Shown here one piece after another: positions 9,647-18,591 of a DNA stretch of 32,964 bases (positions are counted from its first letter, which is position 1; each line of letters begins with the position of its first letter). A program made the translations under genes and the position numbers. Location of the stretch: the NCBI GenBank assembly GCA_018971265.1, contig JAGXBE010000004.1, positions 1 to 32,964 on the forward strand. Direction: 5' to 3'. The notes below the pieces were generated by a model, which was given only the letters and a program-made list of their open reading frames with translations, was not told where the DNA came from and did no database searches. The DNA is from Patescibacteria group bacterium. Its GTDB lineage: Bacteria; Patescibacteriota; Minisyncoccia; Phycocordibacterales; Phycocordibacteraceae.

Positions 9647-9652
9647 ATAACC

Positions 9653-9949
9653 ATGGCCATCGAATGGAATAAGGTGACGTGGTATTCGAAGCTTGCCGCG
9701 GTGGCGGTGTTCCTCGCAACCTTTCTCGTCGCGTTCAACTTGGGCGTTCTCTGGGAACAAACACATATAGAAACGGCGCTCTCCGAGACTCCGGTCGCAC
9801 CGGACGGGCAGGCGGGTAGCCAGTCGTCTGTCGGTGGCGCGGGCGCCTCCTGCGGCGGGTTCATCCGGAATGCGCCCACCTGTAGGGCAGGATTCCATTG
9901 CAAGCTCGGCGCAATTGCCGACAAGGGCGGAGTGTGTGTACCGAACTAA
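9653..9949 (+). CDS. Hypothetical membrane-anchored Cys-rich protein
   Basis: 98 aa; N-terminal TM, then CGGFIRNAPTCRAGFHCKLGAIADKGGVCVPN. Confidence 0.7.
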   Translation: MAIEWNKVTWYSKLAAVAVFLATFLVAFNLGVLWEQTHIETALSETPVAPDGQAGSQSSVGGAGASCGGFIRNAPTCRAGFHCKLGAIADKGGVCVPN

Positions 9950-9974
9950 TACCCCTCTCTGGTAGAGTGTGAGG

Positions 9975-11648
9975 ATGACCCAGGCAGAGGCGCTCACAAT
10001 ATTGAAGACGGGTGCGAATGTGTATCTGACCGGCGAGCCGGGCAGCGGCAAGACGTACACGATAAACGAGTTCATTGCGTGGCTGCGCGCCTCGGGCATC
10101 GAGCCCTCGGTGACGGCGGCGACAGGCATTGCGGCGACGCATGTCGCGGGCATGACGCTCCATGCGTGGAGCGGCATCGGCGTGAGCACGGCGCTCTCCG
10201 CTGCGGAAGTAGATCACATCGCCGGTAAGGAACACATCGCACGGCGCATTCAGAAAGCAAAGGTACTTATCATCGAAGAAATCTCGATGCTCTCAGCGAC
10301 GACTTTCCAGATGGCCGATGCCGTCTGCCGCGAAGTGCGGCGCGTCGATGAGCCGTTCGGCGGAATCACCGTCGTCCTCGTGGGTGATTTTTTCCAGCTG
10401 CCGCCGGTCTCGCGGAACTCCGACGCCGCCTTTGCGTACGGTTCCTCGACGTGGCGCGAACTCAATCCGATTACGTGTTATCTCACCGAGCAGTACCGGC
10501 AGGACGATAGCGAATTTCTCGGCGTGCTTTCCGCAATGCGCGAAGGACGTGTCGCAAAACCTCATCGAGAACTGCTCATGACGCGCCATACTGATACGGC
10601 TGCGCTTCCTCCCGACGCGCCGAAACTCTTTTCGCACAATGCGGACGTCGACCGCATCAATGCGGACGAGCTCGCGAAGCTTCCCGGCCTCCCAAGGAGG
10701 TTTCTTATGACGAGCAAAGGAAAAGATTCGCTCGTGGCAGGACTCGTACGCGGGTGTCTTTCGCCTGAAATCTTGGAGTTGAAGAAAGGTGCGGCGGTGA
10801 TGTTTACCAAAAACTCTCCGCAAGGGAAGTTCGTTAACGGCACGCTCGGTGTCGTATACGAATTTGATGCAGGAGGAATGCCGATAATCGAGACGAGAGG
10901 GGGGATCAGAATAACGGCGGAGCCGATGGAGTGGCAGCTCGAGGAGCAGGGGAAAGTGAGGGCAAGCATCTCCCAGCTGCCGCTGCGGCTTAGCTACGCG
11001 ATGACGGTGCACAAAAGCCAGGGCATGAGCATGGACGCGGCGATCATAGATCTCTCGAGAGCATTTGAATACGGGCAGGGATATGTCGCGCTTTCGCGCG
11101 TGCGCCGGCTTTCCGGCGTGCATCTCACGGGCATCAACGAGCGCGCGTTTTTGGTGCATCCGGAGATCTTGGAAAAAGATCACGAGTTCCGCGCCGCATC
11201 CGATGCGGCACAAGAAGCGTTCAGAGCCATCTCCGAGAAAGAGGTAATAGAAATGCAGAAAAAGTTCGTAAAGGCGATGGGCGGGGCGTGGGTGGAAAAA
11301 GCCGGGCGCGGCAAAGAAAAGAGCGCGAGCTGGAAGTTGGAAACGGCGCTGCCGGGGAGATTGGCAGAAACCTTGGAGACAGTGCGGAATACGCCGAGTT
11401 TGGCGGACGCGGCGAAGGCGCGCAGACTTGCCGTCTCAACCATCGTGAAGCACCTCGAAGAGCTTGCCTCGATAGGAAAGCTCACGCGCGCGGATTTCGC
11501 GCACCTCTTGCCGGCGACGGACGCGTCCGAAGAAATACACGAGGCGCTCGCCGCTTCGCAGGACGAGCGCCTCTCGCCCGTTTTCCATGCGCTTCAAAAC
11601 CGCTACTCTTTCGAGACGATTCGTCTCGTGCGGCTCACTCGCGTATAA
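9975..11648 (+). CDS. Pif1/RecD-like SF1 DNA helicase with C-terminal helix-turn-helix region
   Basis: Walker A TGEPGSGKTYTINEF, ATGIAATHVAGMTLHAWSGIG, Walker B VLIIEEISML, VLVGDFFQLPPV, LTEQYRQDDSEF, LRLSYAMTVHKSQGMSMDAAIIDLSRAFEYGQGYVALSRVRRLSGVHL. The track start at 9969 (GTG) is also possible. Confidence 0.93.
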   Translation: MTQAEALTILKTGANVYLTGEPGSGKTYTINEFIAWLRASGIEPSVTAATGIAATHVAGMTLHAWSGIGVSTALSAAEVDHIAGKEHIARRIQKAKVLIIEEISMLSATTFQMADAVCREVRRVDEPFGGITVVLVGDFFQLPPVSRNSDAAFAYGSSTWRELNPITCYLTEQYRQDDSEFLGVLSAMREGRVAKPHRELLMTRHTDTAALPPDAPKLFSHNADVDRINADELAKLPGLPRRFLMTSKGKDSLVAGLVRGCLSPEILELKKGAAVMFTKNSPQGKFVNGTLGVVYEFDAGGMPIIETRGGIRITAEPMEWQLEEQGKVRASISQLPLRLSYAMTVHKSQGMSMDAAIIDLSRAFEYGQGYVALSRVRRLSGVHLTGINERAFLVHPEILEKDHEFRAASDAAQEAFRAISEKEVIEMQKKFVKAMGGAWVEKAGRGKEKSASWKLETALPGRLAETLETVRNTPSLADAAKARRLAVSTIVKHLEELASIGKLTRADFAHLLPATDASEEIHEALAASQDERLSPVFHALQNRYSFETIRLVRLTRV

Positions 11649-11695
11649 AGGAGGATCGATTCAGAAAACACCCGCTGTCTTCTGAATCAATACGA

Positions 11696-12442
11696 CTAGG
11701 ACGTGAACAAGGCCTCTATGACCCGTCGCGTATCCTCGGGACCGGAGACGGCATTTGTCCGTACAGCGGTCTTAAAGACCGCTTCGTCGTTGCCGCCCGC
11801 AATAAGCTCGTCGCCGACGTAGAGCGCGTCCGCCTCACTGATGCCGAGCCGCTCGCAAAGCTTCCGGACACCGTATGCTTTATCGATACCTCGTTTGGTT
11901 ACGTCAATCGAAGTCGAACCGCCCATCGATACCGAAAATCCCTGCAGCCGATCGGCGACTGCCGCTTGAAGCATCCGGCGTTTAACATGGTCGGCATCCC
12001 ATACTTTCTTTAGAGCGAAAGGCGCTTGCTGTCCAAGTGCCGAAAAGGTCACCTGGCTGCCGCGATATTCGATGCGTTCCCCATAGGCGGGCTTTGAGAG
12101 GTCAACAACTTCGGTTTCCGCAACGGCGGAAAGTATTGCCCTCTTAATGAGGAGCGCTTCCTCTTCCGAGAGGCGCTCTTCGTATACCTTGCTCCAAGCG
12201 CCCTTGTGCCACTCGTAAAGCATGGCGCCAGAAGTGGGAAGAAGGTACAGGTTTTCAAAGGGTGCATTCTCGGGGAGTTTTTCAACAACCTGCTTCAGAA
12301 ATTGCGGCAGGGCGCCGCCGGAAATGAGCGCTACTTTGGTAGCGGCGAGAAGACGCGCAAGAAGCGTCGCCATTTCCTCCGTGAGCGGCTGCTTGCTCTC
12401 GGTGAGCGTTCCGTCGATGTCGAAAAATATAAGTTTAGGCAT
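11696..12442 (-). CDS. HAD-superfamily phosphatase (IIB / eukaryotic phosphomannomutase-like)
   Basis: MPKLIFFDIDGTLTESKQPLTEEMATLLARLL (DxDGT), ALISGG, SIDVTKRGIDKAYGVRKLCERLGISEADALYVGDEL. Confidence 0.88.
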   Translation of the reverse strand: MPKLIFFDIDGTLTESKQPLTEEMATLLARLLAATKVALISGGALPQFLKQVVEKLPENAPFENLYLLPTSGAMLYEWHKGAWSKVYEERLSEEEALLIKRAILSAVAETEVVDLSKPAYGERIEYRGSQVTFSALGQQAPFALKKVWDADHVKRRMLQAAVADRLQGFSVSMGGSTSIDVTKRGIDKAYGVRKLCERLGISEADALYVGDELIAGGNDEAVFKTAVRTNAVSGPEDTRRVIEALFTS

Positions 12443-14357
12443 ACGAAAGCGCGCCGAGGATGCGTGCGAGCGAGCTGGTTGCGACGCCGACTACCTTGTC
12501 CGCACCGCCGTAGTAAAGGAAGAGCGTGTCGCCTCGGACGACGACGCCGCAAGGAAACACGACATTTGCGACTTCTCCTTCTTTCTCGTAGCGTTCGACT
12601 GGTTCAAAAATAGGGTCGGCAGTGCGTGCGAGCACGGACGTACCGGAAGAATCGAGCCGCGCCGCTCCGATACGGTATGTCCCTTGTTCCGAAACTCCGT
12701 GATACAGCATAAGCCAGTCCGCACCGATTTTAATAGGTGGCGCGGCGATACCGACCTTGAGCCCGTCCCACATTCCTCGGCGGGGCTGTACAACCTCGAT
12801 ACAGCGAGAGACGCGCTTGCCCGAGGCGATGTCGGGGAGGAGATCCGCGCATATCTGATTATTGATGCGGTGGTAGAGCAGGTAATTCCCTTTAACCTTT
12901 TCCGGCAGAAGCGCGAGATCTTTGTCGTCAATGCCGTCGGGCGTGAGGAGAAAGGGCGCGCTCCACTTTTCGAATCGCCGTGCAAGGAAATCGTCGACGC
13001 TGATGGAGGAGACGGCACCCAAAGGCGCGTGCACGCCGTCGTAGGCGGTGTAGGTCAGGTACAAGATGTCGTCGATACGCACGATGCGCGGGTCTTCGCA
13101 GCCGGAGTTACCGGTTGGGCCGCCGTGTTTCTGTTCAAACTCCGCCCGTGGCGCATAGATCGGCTCTTGCAGATGTTCATCGATGGTGACGCCGTCTTTT
13201 GAAATCGCGAGGCCGATAGTTGAAGTATTTGCCGCATCCATTGCGCGATAGAGGATGTACACCGAGCCGTTGATATCGATACTGGCGGGATTAAAAACCG
13301 CGCGGCTCTCGAAGCCGGCACCGCGCGGCTCGAGTATCGGGTTTTCTTTCGCGCGCAGGAACGGGTGTGCCGATTCTTCGGGGTCGAGTGCGCGCAGGAG
13401 ATCGGCAATCCTCACGCTCGCTTTCGCGCAGACAGTGTCCGCCGCACCGTACCAGATTTCAAGCTGGCCATCTTTGCCAACGGTCGCACCCGTGGGGAAG
13501 ACGATGTTTGGCACGATACCGTACCGTTCGTAGATTTCCTCCGGAACAAGAAATGACTTTGTGCGCGAGATAATCCTTTGAGAATCATTCACCTCAAGCA
13601 ATGCCGCCTCGACGGAGAAGATACGTTTATGTTCGTCATAGTAGTCATGAATGTATGAATAAACAAGCAACCACCCTTTCTCGGTTTTAATCGGCGCGCC
13701 ACCGACCTCGATATGGTCGCCATCGTTCCTGCGCATTTCGGGGAGCGCGTGGTCGGCAAGACGCTCGTGCCAACGGCGCCAATACTCGGGGTCGAAAAAA
13801 TCCTCAATCTGTTTCGCGCGTGCGAGCGCGATTGTCGGTCGCGGATGCTCCGCCGTCCAGTCGGTATGCGCGGTGAGCAGTAGCACGACATCTCCTTGCA
13901 CGCGCTCGGGGAAAAGAGTCGCGGCTTTTGCGTTAAAAGGGGTGATGAGATGGCGTTCGGTAAAATGGTCGGGAGCATCCCCAATCGCGACGGCAACCTT
14001 AATATTATCGGGACCGAAAGGATAGCCGCCAAGCGCGGTATAGAAGCAATACCAGCGACCCTCAAAAAAGGTCGCGCGCGGATCTTCGCAGCCAAAGCGG
14101 TCCCAATCGGTTTCCGGTGCGATTACCTGCTGCCGCGAATGGAAATGCACGCCGTCTTCGGAGAACGCGGTGCCGATGCTTGAGAGACCGTTATACGGTG
14201 TTTGCACCGCCTGCGAATTCCCGAGCGCGCGATAGTAGAGCCGCGCGCCTTCTTGCGTACGCACAACCGAAGGATTGAAGGCCGCAAGAGCTTCCCACGG
14301 CCGCTCGCGTCTCGGGGCAAGTATCGGGTTATGCGGTTCTCGGCGGACGATGAACAT
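12435..14357 (-). CDS. Tandem-domain glycoside hydrolase family 130 (mannosylglycan phosphorylase-like) protein
   Basis: 640 aa with two GH130-like halves: EPHNPILAPRRERPWEALAAFNPSVVR...FGCEDPRATFFEGRWY...; ENPILEPRGAGFESRAVFNPASIDINGSVYILYRAMD...NSGCEDPRIVRIDDILYLTYTAYD...FPCGVVVRGDTLFLYYGGADKVVGVA. Confidence 0.88.
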   Translation of the reverse strand: MFIVRREPHNPILAPRRERPWEALAAFNPSVVRTQEGARLYYRALGNSQAVQTPYNGLSSIGTAFSEDGVHFHSRQQVIAPETDWDRFGCEDPRATFFEGRWYCFYTALGGYPFGPDNIKVAVAIGDAPDHFTERHLITPFNAKAATLFPERVQGDVVLLLTAHTDWTAEHPRPTIALARAKQIEDFFDPEYWRRWHERLADHALPEMRRNDGDHIEVGGAPIKTEKGWLLVYSYIHDYYDEHKRIFSVEAALLEVNDSQRIISRTKSFLVPEEIYERYGIVPNIVFPTGATVGKDGQLEIWYGAADTVCAKASVRIADLLRALDPEESAHPFLRAKENPILEPRGAGFESRAVFNPASIDINGSVYILYRAMDAANTSTIGLAISKDGVTIDEHLQEPIYAPRAEFEQKHGGPTGNSGCEDPRIVRIDDILYLTYTAYDGVHAPLGAVSSISVDDFLARRFEKWSAPFLLTPDGIDDKDLALLPEKVKGNYLLYHRINNQICADLLPDIASGKRVSRCIEVVQPRRGMWDGLKVGIAAPPIKIGADWLMLYHGVSEQGTYRIGAARLDSSGTSVLARTADPIFEPVERYEKEGEVANVVFPCGVVVRGDTLFLYYGGADKVVGVATSSLARILGALSYA

Positions 14358-14366
14358 AGGATTAGC

Positions 14367-15524
14367 TTAAACGGTTTGCGCACTCCGCGACTCGAGTGAA
14401 GGGTTGCCCCCTTCGATAAGAGCGTCAAGGAAAGAACCAAGCGGCGCGGTCGCGACGCAAACGACCCTGTCCGCGCCGCCGTAATAGACAAAAAGCGTCC
14501 CGTCGCGCACAACCGCGCCGCATGCGTAGACGATGCCCGGCTTGCCGTTGTTCTCGTAGTGTTCGTCGGGCGAAAGGATGGGCAGCGCCGCGCGGTGAAG
14601 CACTTTTGTCGGGTCCGAAAGATCGAGCAGCAGCGCGCCGAGCTTATAGCGGCCCGGGTCATGTTCGTCGATTGCGTGGTAGAGGAGCAGCCATCCGCGG
14701 TCGGTCTTCACCGGCGGAGGTCCCGCACTCCGGATGAAGCTATCCCAGGTATTTTCGCGCGCGGGTAGCCCGCCGCGCGCTCCGACCCAGCTCTCGATAA
14801 AGGATTCTTCCGTACCGATGCCCTCAATCGAGTCGCGATATGCGATTTCTATTTCCGGTGCAATGCTGTGGAGAATGGCAAACCTGCCGTTTATCTTTTC
14901 CGGGAAAAGCACCCAGTTTTTATGGATCTCTCCCGGGCGCGACAGGATGTGCGGTCCTTTCCATTCTCCGAACCGGTGCGCAATGAAGTCGTCTTGCGCG
15001 ATTGAAATAGCGGCGACCCGTATGAAATCCCAGCCGTCGAACATATTGAAGGTGATATACACGCGGTCTTCGAGAGCGACCGCCCGCGGATCCTCGCAGC
15101 CGCCCCAACTCCCTCCGGAGGGATAGAGGATGGGGGAATATCGGCGCATATGGTCGGGGAGATTGCGCGGATTTTGCGCGACATATACCGGGTAGGGAAG
15201 CTGCGCATCAAAAACAACTCCGTCTGCGCTTCCTGCGTAGCCGAGCCGGGAGACGCCATCCATACCTACGGCACGGTATATGAGATGAGTTCGGTTGGCG
15301 AGAACGACCGCTGCAGGATTCATGACCGCTTCGGCAGTCCATGGGTTTTTCCCCGGCGCAAGAATCGGATTACGATCTGATTTTGCAAGCAGCAACCGTT
15401 GTAAATGGAGAACCTCTACCAGTCTTTTACGAAACGGCTTGGAGAAGAGGGCACCAAAAAGAGCCCCGACAACGAAGAAAGAAAAGAGCAGTGCGAGAAT
15501 GTTCGCTAAGAGAGACAAGCTCAT
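14367..15524 (-). CDS. Membrane-anchored GH130 family protein
   Basis: N-terminal TM (MSLSLLANILALLFSFFVVGALFGALF), then DRNPILAPGKNPWTAEAVMNPAAVVL...GGCEDPRAVALEDRVYITFNMFDGW...VYACGAVVRDGTLFVYYGGADRVVCVATAPL. Start set at ATG 15524 rather than the longer track ORF. Confidence 0.88.
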   Translation of the reverse strand: MSLSLLANILALLFSFFVVGALFGALFSKPFRKRLVEVLHLQRLLLAKSDRNPILAPGKNPWTAEAVMNPAAVVLANRTHLIYRAVGMDGVSRLGYAGSADGVVFDAQLPYPVYVAQNPRNLPDHMRRYSPILYPSGGSWGGCEDPRAVALEDRVYITFNMFDGWDFIRVAAISIAQDDFIAHRFGEWKGPHILSRPGEIHKNWVLFPEKINGRFAILHSIAPEIEIAYRDSIEGIGTEESFIESWVGARGGLPARENTWDSFIRSAGPPPVKTDRGWLLLYHAIDEHDPGRYKLGALLLDLSDPTKVLHRAALPILSPDEHYENNGKPGIVYACGAVVRDGTLFVYYGGADRVVCVATAPLGSFLDALIEGGNPSLESRSAQTV

Positions 15525-15607
15525 GAACGGAAAGTGAACTCCTTTACAATACCACCAGTATGCCGGAAATTTTGTTGTGAAAAATGCGCATGGGGTATAA
15601 TGATCGG

Positions 15608-15985
15608 ATGCTGATAAATGTCTGTATCGCAAAACTGCACCGGGCGACGGTCACGGACGCCGACCTTAACTACATCGGTTCTGTCACGATAGATGAGGCG
15701 CTCTTAGAGGCGGCGGGGCTTCTGCCGGGGCAAATGGTGCAGATTACAAACGTTTCAAACGCCGTTCTTTGGCGCACCTATATCGTGAAAGGAGAGAAAG
15801 GAAAAGGGCAAATTATCCTCAACGGTCCGCCGGCGCGGCTCTTTCAAAGGGGCGACAAGGTAATTATCCTCGGCGAAGCGTGGGTTCCTATGGTGGACGC
15901 CGTGAAGATGAGCCCGACAGTCGTTTTTATGGACGAAAATAATAAAATTACTGAAATAAAAAAAGGTTGGCGGCCGAGCGAATAA
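15608..15985 (+). CDS. panD: Aspartate 1-decarboxylase (pyruvoyl, self-cleaving)
   Basis: MLINVCIAKLHRATVTDADLNYIGSVTIDEALLEAAGLLPGQMVQITNVSN...; Gly-Ser self-cleavage site (YIGSVTID); KIHRATVT-like N-terminus; GDKVIIL. Confidence 0.93.
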   Translation: MLINVCIAKLHRATVTDADLNYIGSVTIDEALLEAAGLLPGQMVQITNVSNAVLWRTYIVKGEKGKGQIILNGPPARLFQRGDKVIILGEAWVPMVDAVKMSPTVVFMDENNKITEIKKGWRPSE

Positions 15986-16004
15986 AAGGTATGCTCTGAC
16001 CGGA

Positions 16005-16025
16005 AGCCCTTTCACGGAAAGGGCT
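16005..16025. terminator. Hairpin between panD and the PLP-fold gene (possible terminator)
   Basis: agccctttc-acg-gaaagggct perfect 9-bp stem; no strong U-tract. Confidence 0.5.
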
Positions 16026-16054
16026 CGATCATTTCTCACTCCAGGAGATACATA

Positions 16055-17044
16055 ATGAGCCAGTCGTCATGCGACCAGATTCTCGCTCACCCGATCGTCC
16101 ACGCGTTAAACCCGCACACGCAAGATTTCGTCTCGGTGCGTTGGCTCTCATCCCGTCTGAATCCTTATCGAGACAGGTGCGCTATCGAGATAGGTGCCGC
16201 GATTGCCTTCATGAATCTTCCGCACATCAAGATAGTCGCGGCTTTTGGCATGATAATGGAAGATTATGAAAACGGCATATACCGCGGTATCGATACGCTC
16301 GTAGTGCCTTCAAGCGGCAATACCGCGCATGGAGTCGCCCTGCTTGCCCCGGCTTTCGGTATTTCGCGCGTGAAGGTAGTCATGGCGAGCGATACGCCGG
16401 AAGCTAAAAAGAATATCATCACGATGATTCCCTGGGCGCGCCTTATCTGCCCGGAAGGGGCAAGGAAGGTCGAGGACGTCGCTCTCGAAGAAGCCAGTCA
16501 GCCGGGTAGCCATCTCCTCGACCAATACAAACATCTCGGGAATATGCGTATTCATGAAAAATGTACGGGCCCGAAGTTGTTGCGAGCCGCAGGAGAAAAT
16601 CTCGGTCTTGTCGCAGTGGGGATGGGTTCGGGCGGCACGGTGACCGGCGTATCCCGCTATCTCAAGAGCGTTCGCCCGGACATTATTGTGCTCGGAGTTC
16701 GACCGAAACGGGGCAAACGCATCCCGGGAGTGCGTGATGCCGAGCAGATGGACGCAGTAGTGACTCTCCCGTACAAATCGGCTGTAGACGCCATTGTCGA
16801 AATCGGGCGCAACGAGTCGTTCCTCAAAACACGCGAACTTTTGAGCGAGGTGCAACCACAAGTCGGTCCATCCTCGGGTCTTGCCTGCGTCGGGCTGTTG
16901 CAATTTCTTGCCGATTCTCCCGATGCACGCGAACTTCTTCGCGGGAAGCGGGCCGTGTTCATTAGTCCAGATGATGGTCGATTTTACCCGGGGCCCACGA
17001 TAGCTGAGCTCGATCCCGACCAGGGGCTCACCGGCCTCCTGTAA
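16055..17044 (+). CDS. Cysteine synthase/PLP fold-type II family protein, apparently lacking the PLP lysine
   Basis: SD AGGAG 5' of ATG. VVPSSGNTAHGVALLAPAFG, GMGSGGTVTGVSRYLKSVRPD, VGPSSGLACVGLLQ are family motifs; the canonical NPxxSxKDR segment reads NPYRDR. Confidence 0.85.
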   Translation: MSQSSCDQILAHPIVHALNPHTQDFVSVRWLSSRLNPYRDRCAIEIGAAIAFMNLPHIKIVAAFGMIMEDYENGIYRGIDTLVVPSSGNTAHGVALLAPAFGISRVKVVMASDTPEAKKNIITMIPWARLICPEGARKVEDVALEEASQPGSHLLDQYKHLGNMRIHEKCTGPKLLRAAGENLGLVAVGMGSGGTVTGVSRYLKSVRPDIIVLGVRPKRGKRIPGVRDAEQMDAVVTLPYKSAVDAIVEIGRNESFLKTRELLSEVQPQVGPSSGLACVGLLQFLADSPDARELLRGKRAVFISPDDGRFYPGPTIAELDPDQGLTGLL

Positions 17045-17122
17045 GTTTTACTCGCTTCGGCCAGAACGCCCCGGAGCAAAGCTACAGGAAAATAGGACGG
17101 TCAGCTCATTTACAAGCCCTCC

Positions 17123-17164
17123 AGCCCTCTAATTATGCTCACGCACAATTAGAGGGCTTTCTTT
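17123..17164 (+). terminator. Intrinsic terminator
   Basis: agccctctaatt (17123-17134) / aattagagggct (17147-17158) followed by ttctttaa. Confidence 0.8.
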
Positions 17165-17194
17165 AATCTCTGCTGCAAGCGACGATACGCGTCA

Positions 17195-17223
17195 TTGACA
17201 GCGAGTTGCCAATGTGCTAGTAT
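17195..17223 (+). promoter_or_regulatory. Sigma70-type promoter for the 3D-domain gene
   Basis: TTGACA (17195-17200), 17-bp spacer, TAGTAT (17218-17223). Confidence 0.7.
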
Positions 17224-17268
17224 CCTAAATAACGAGGCAGTTGCTTACTGTTTCGCTAACCCAAATCA

Positions 17269-17826
17269 ATGCCTATTTTAGGAGCCCTTATGGGCTTTTT
17301 CCTTTTCTCCAGCGCGTTCGCGGCGCTGCCTGCGCAGGCAGTTGCGCCGACAGCGTTCGCGCCGCAGATGCGTTCGGTAACGCTCACCGGCTATAACGCC
17401 GTACCGGAGCAGACCGACAGTAATCCCCTCGAGACCGCCTCGGGCGCATATTCCAATCCGGAGATTATCGCCGCGCGCTCGCAGGATCTTGCGCACGAAC
17501 TCCCCTTCGGAACCATTATCGAGGTGCGAGGCCCCTCTGCCAAGGAACATTCCTGCGGGTACGGTATCGTGTCGCCAGTTATCGGCTATCGCGTTATCGC
17601 CGATACGATGAATGCGCGGTATACGAATCGCATCGATGTCCTTTTCAGTACGAAATCAAATTACATTCTGGCGGATGGCAGCGAAAAGAATGCGGCAACG
17701 ATACTCGGCATCTGCAGCGGCGCGAGCATCCGCGTCGTTGGCCATGTCGCCATAAACAATCTTCCGAAGACGCAAGCCGAACTTGCGGATATTGTGAGCG
17801 GCGGCAACGCACTGGCGCTTAAATAG
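17269..17826 (+). CDS. Secreted 3D-domain (double-psi beta-barrel) protein
   Basis: 185 aa; signal sequence; VTLTGYNAVPEQTDSNPLETASGAYSNPEIIAARSQDLAHELPFGTIIEV...YRVIADTMNARYTNRIDVLF. Confidence 0.85.
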   Translation: MPILGALMGFFLFSSAFAALPAQAVAPTAFAPQMRSVTLTGYNAVPEQTDSNPLETASGAYSNPEIIAARSQDLAHELPFGTIIEVRGPSAKEHSCGYGIVSPVIGYRVIADTMNARYTNRIDVLFSTKSNYILADGSEKNAATILGICSGASIRVVGHVAINNLPKTQAELADIVSGGNALALK

Positions 17827-18547
17827 CGCCTGTTTTGCGGACGACAAGGAATGGCGTCATTTCGCTATCTTGTCCGGCAGGGTTGTCGCGCAGGAGTTCG
17901 CGGATAAATCTTTCAGAAATCGTCGGAGTTGATTTCCCGAGCGAAAAAGCGCCGCGATAATTAGCGTCGACGATAACCGTCTCGGCGCTGAAGCGGTCGC
18001 GGATCTCGCGTGCCACTTTACCCGGTTCGTGCGGCGCGCGTTTGGCATACTCCGTATAGGGCGCGAGCGTGAAGGACATCGGACAGTCGATAGATTTCGC
18101 CTGTTTGCCGACCAGATAATAGAAGGCGCCCTTGATGCCGAGCGGGCGGGTGAGGGCGGCTATTGCCGCCGCAAAGAGAACGCGGGGAACTCCGGCCTCC
18201 TCGATAAGGAGCTGCATTGCCGGAGCGGTGCCGTGTCCGAAGCCGCGGAATTTCGGTGTTCCGACATGGTTGCGCACCTTACCGGCAAGAAAGCGCGCGA
18301 GCGGCGTTGTCGCGACGTCTTTGATGGGTACCATGCGGCCCTGGGTAATGCACACGATCTTTTCGCTTACGAAGAGCAGGTCGCCCGGCAGGAGGTGCGG
18401 GGCGGCATACTCCGCAAGCAGCGCAAAAAGATCATCCCCGGCCCCTATGAGCCGCGTTTTGACAGGAAGGCGCACATAGCGGACGCCACCCACCGCAGCT
18501 TCAAGCGATTTCCCTTTATTTGCGTTCGGTTCAAGGACGGTAGGCAT
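17819..18547 (-). CDS. Coenzyme F420-0:L-glutamate ligase (CofE)-like protein
   Basis: VRYVRLPVKTRLIGAGDDLFALLAEYAAPHLLPGDLLFVSEKIVCITQGR; convergent 8-bp overlap with the 3D-domain gene. Confidence 0.75.
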   Translation of the reverse strand: MPTVLEPNANKGKSLEAAVGGVRYVRLPVKTRLIGAGDDLFALLAEYAAPHLLPGDLLFVSEKIVCITQGRMVPIKDVATTPLARFLAGKVRNHVGTPKFRGFGHGTAPAMQLLIEEAGVPRVLFAAAIAALTRPLGIKGAFYYLVGKQAKSIDCPMSFTLAPYTEYAKRAPHEPGKVAREIRDRFSAETVIVDANYRGAFSLGKSTPTISERFIRELLRDNPAGQDSEMTPFLVVRKTGAI

Positions 18548-18591
18548 AGATACGGAAGCGCATTCAAGAGAGTATACTATACGCGTTACCC

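Noticed and set aside
12222-13202. 326-aa + strand ORF
   Set aside because: Antisense to the HAD and GH130 genes; no motif support.
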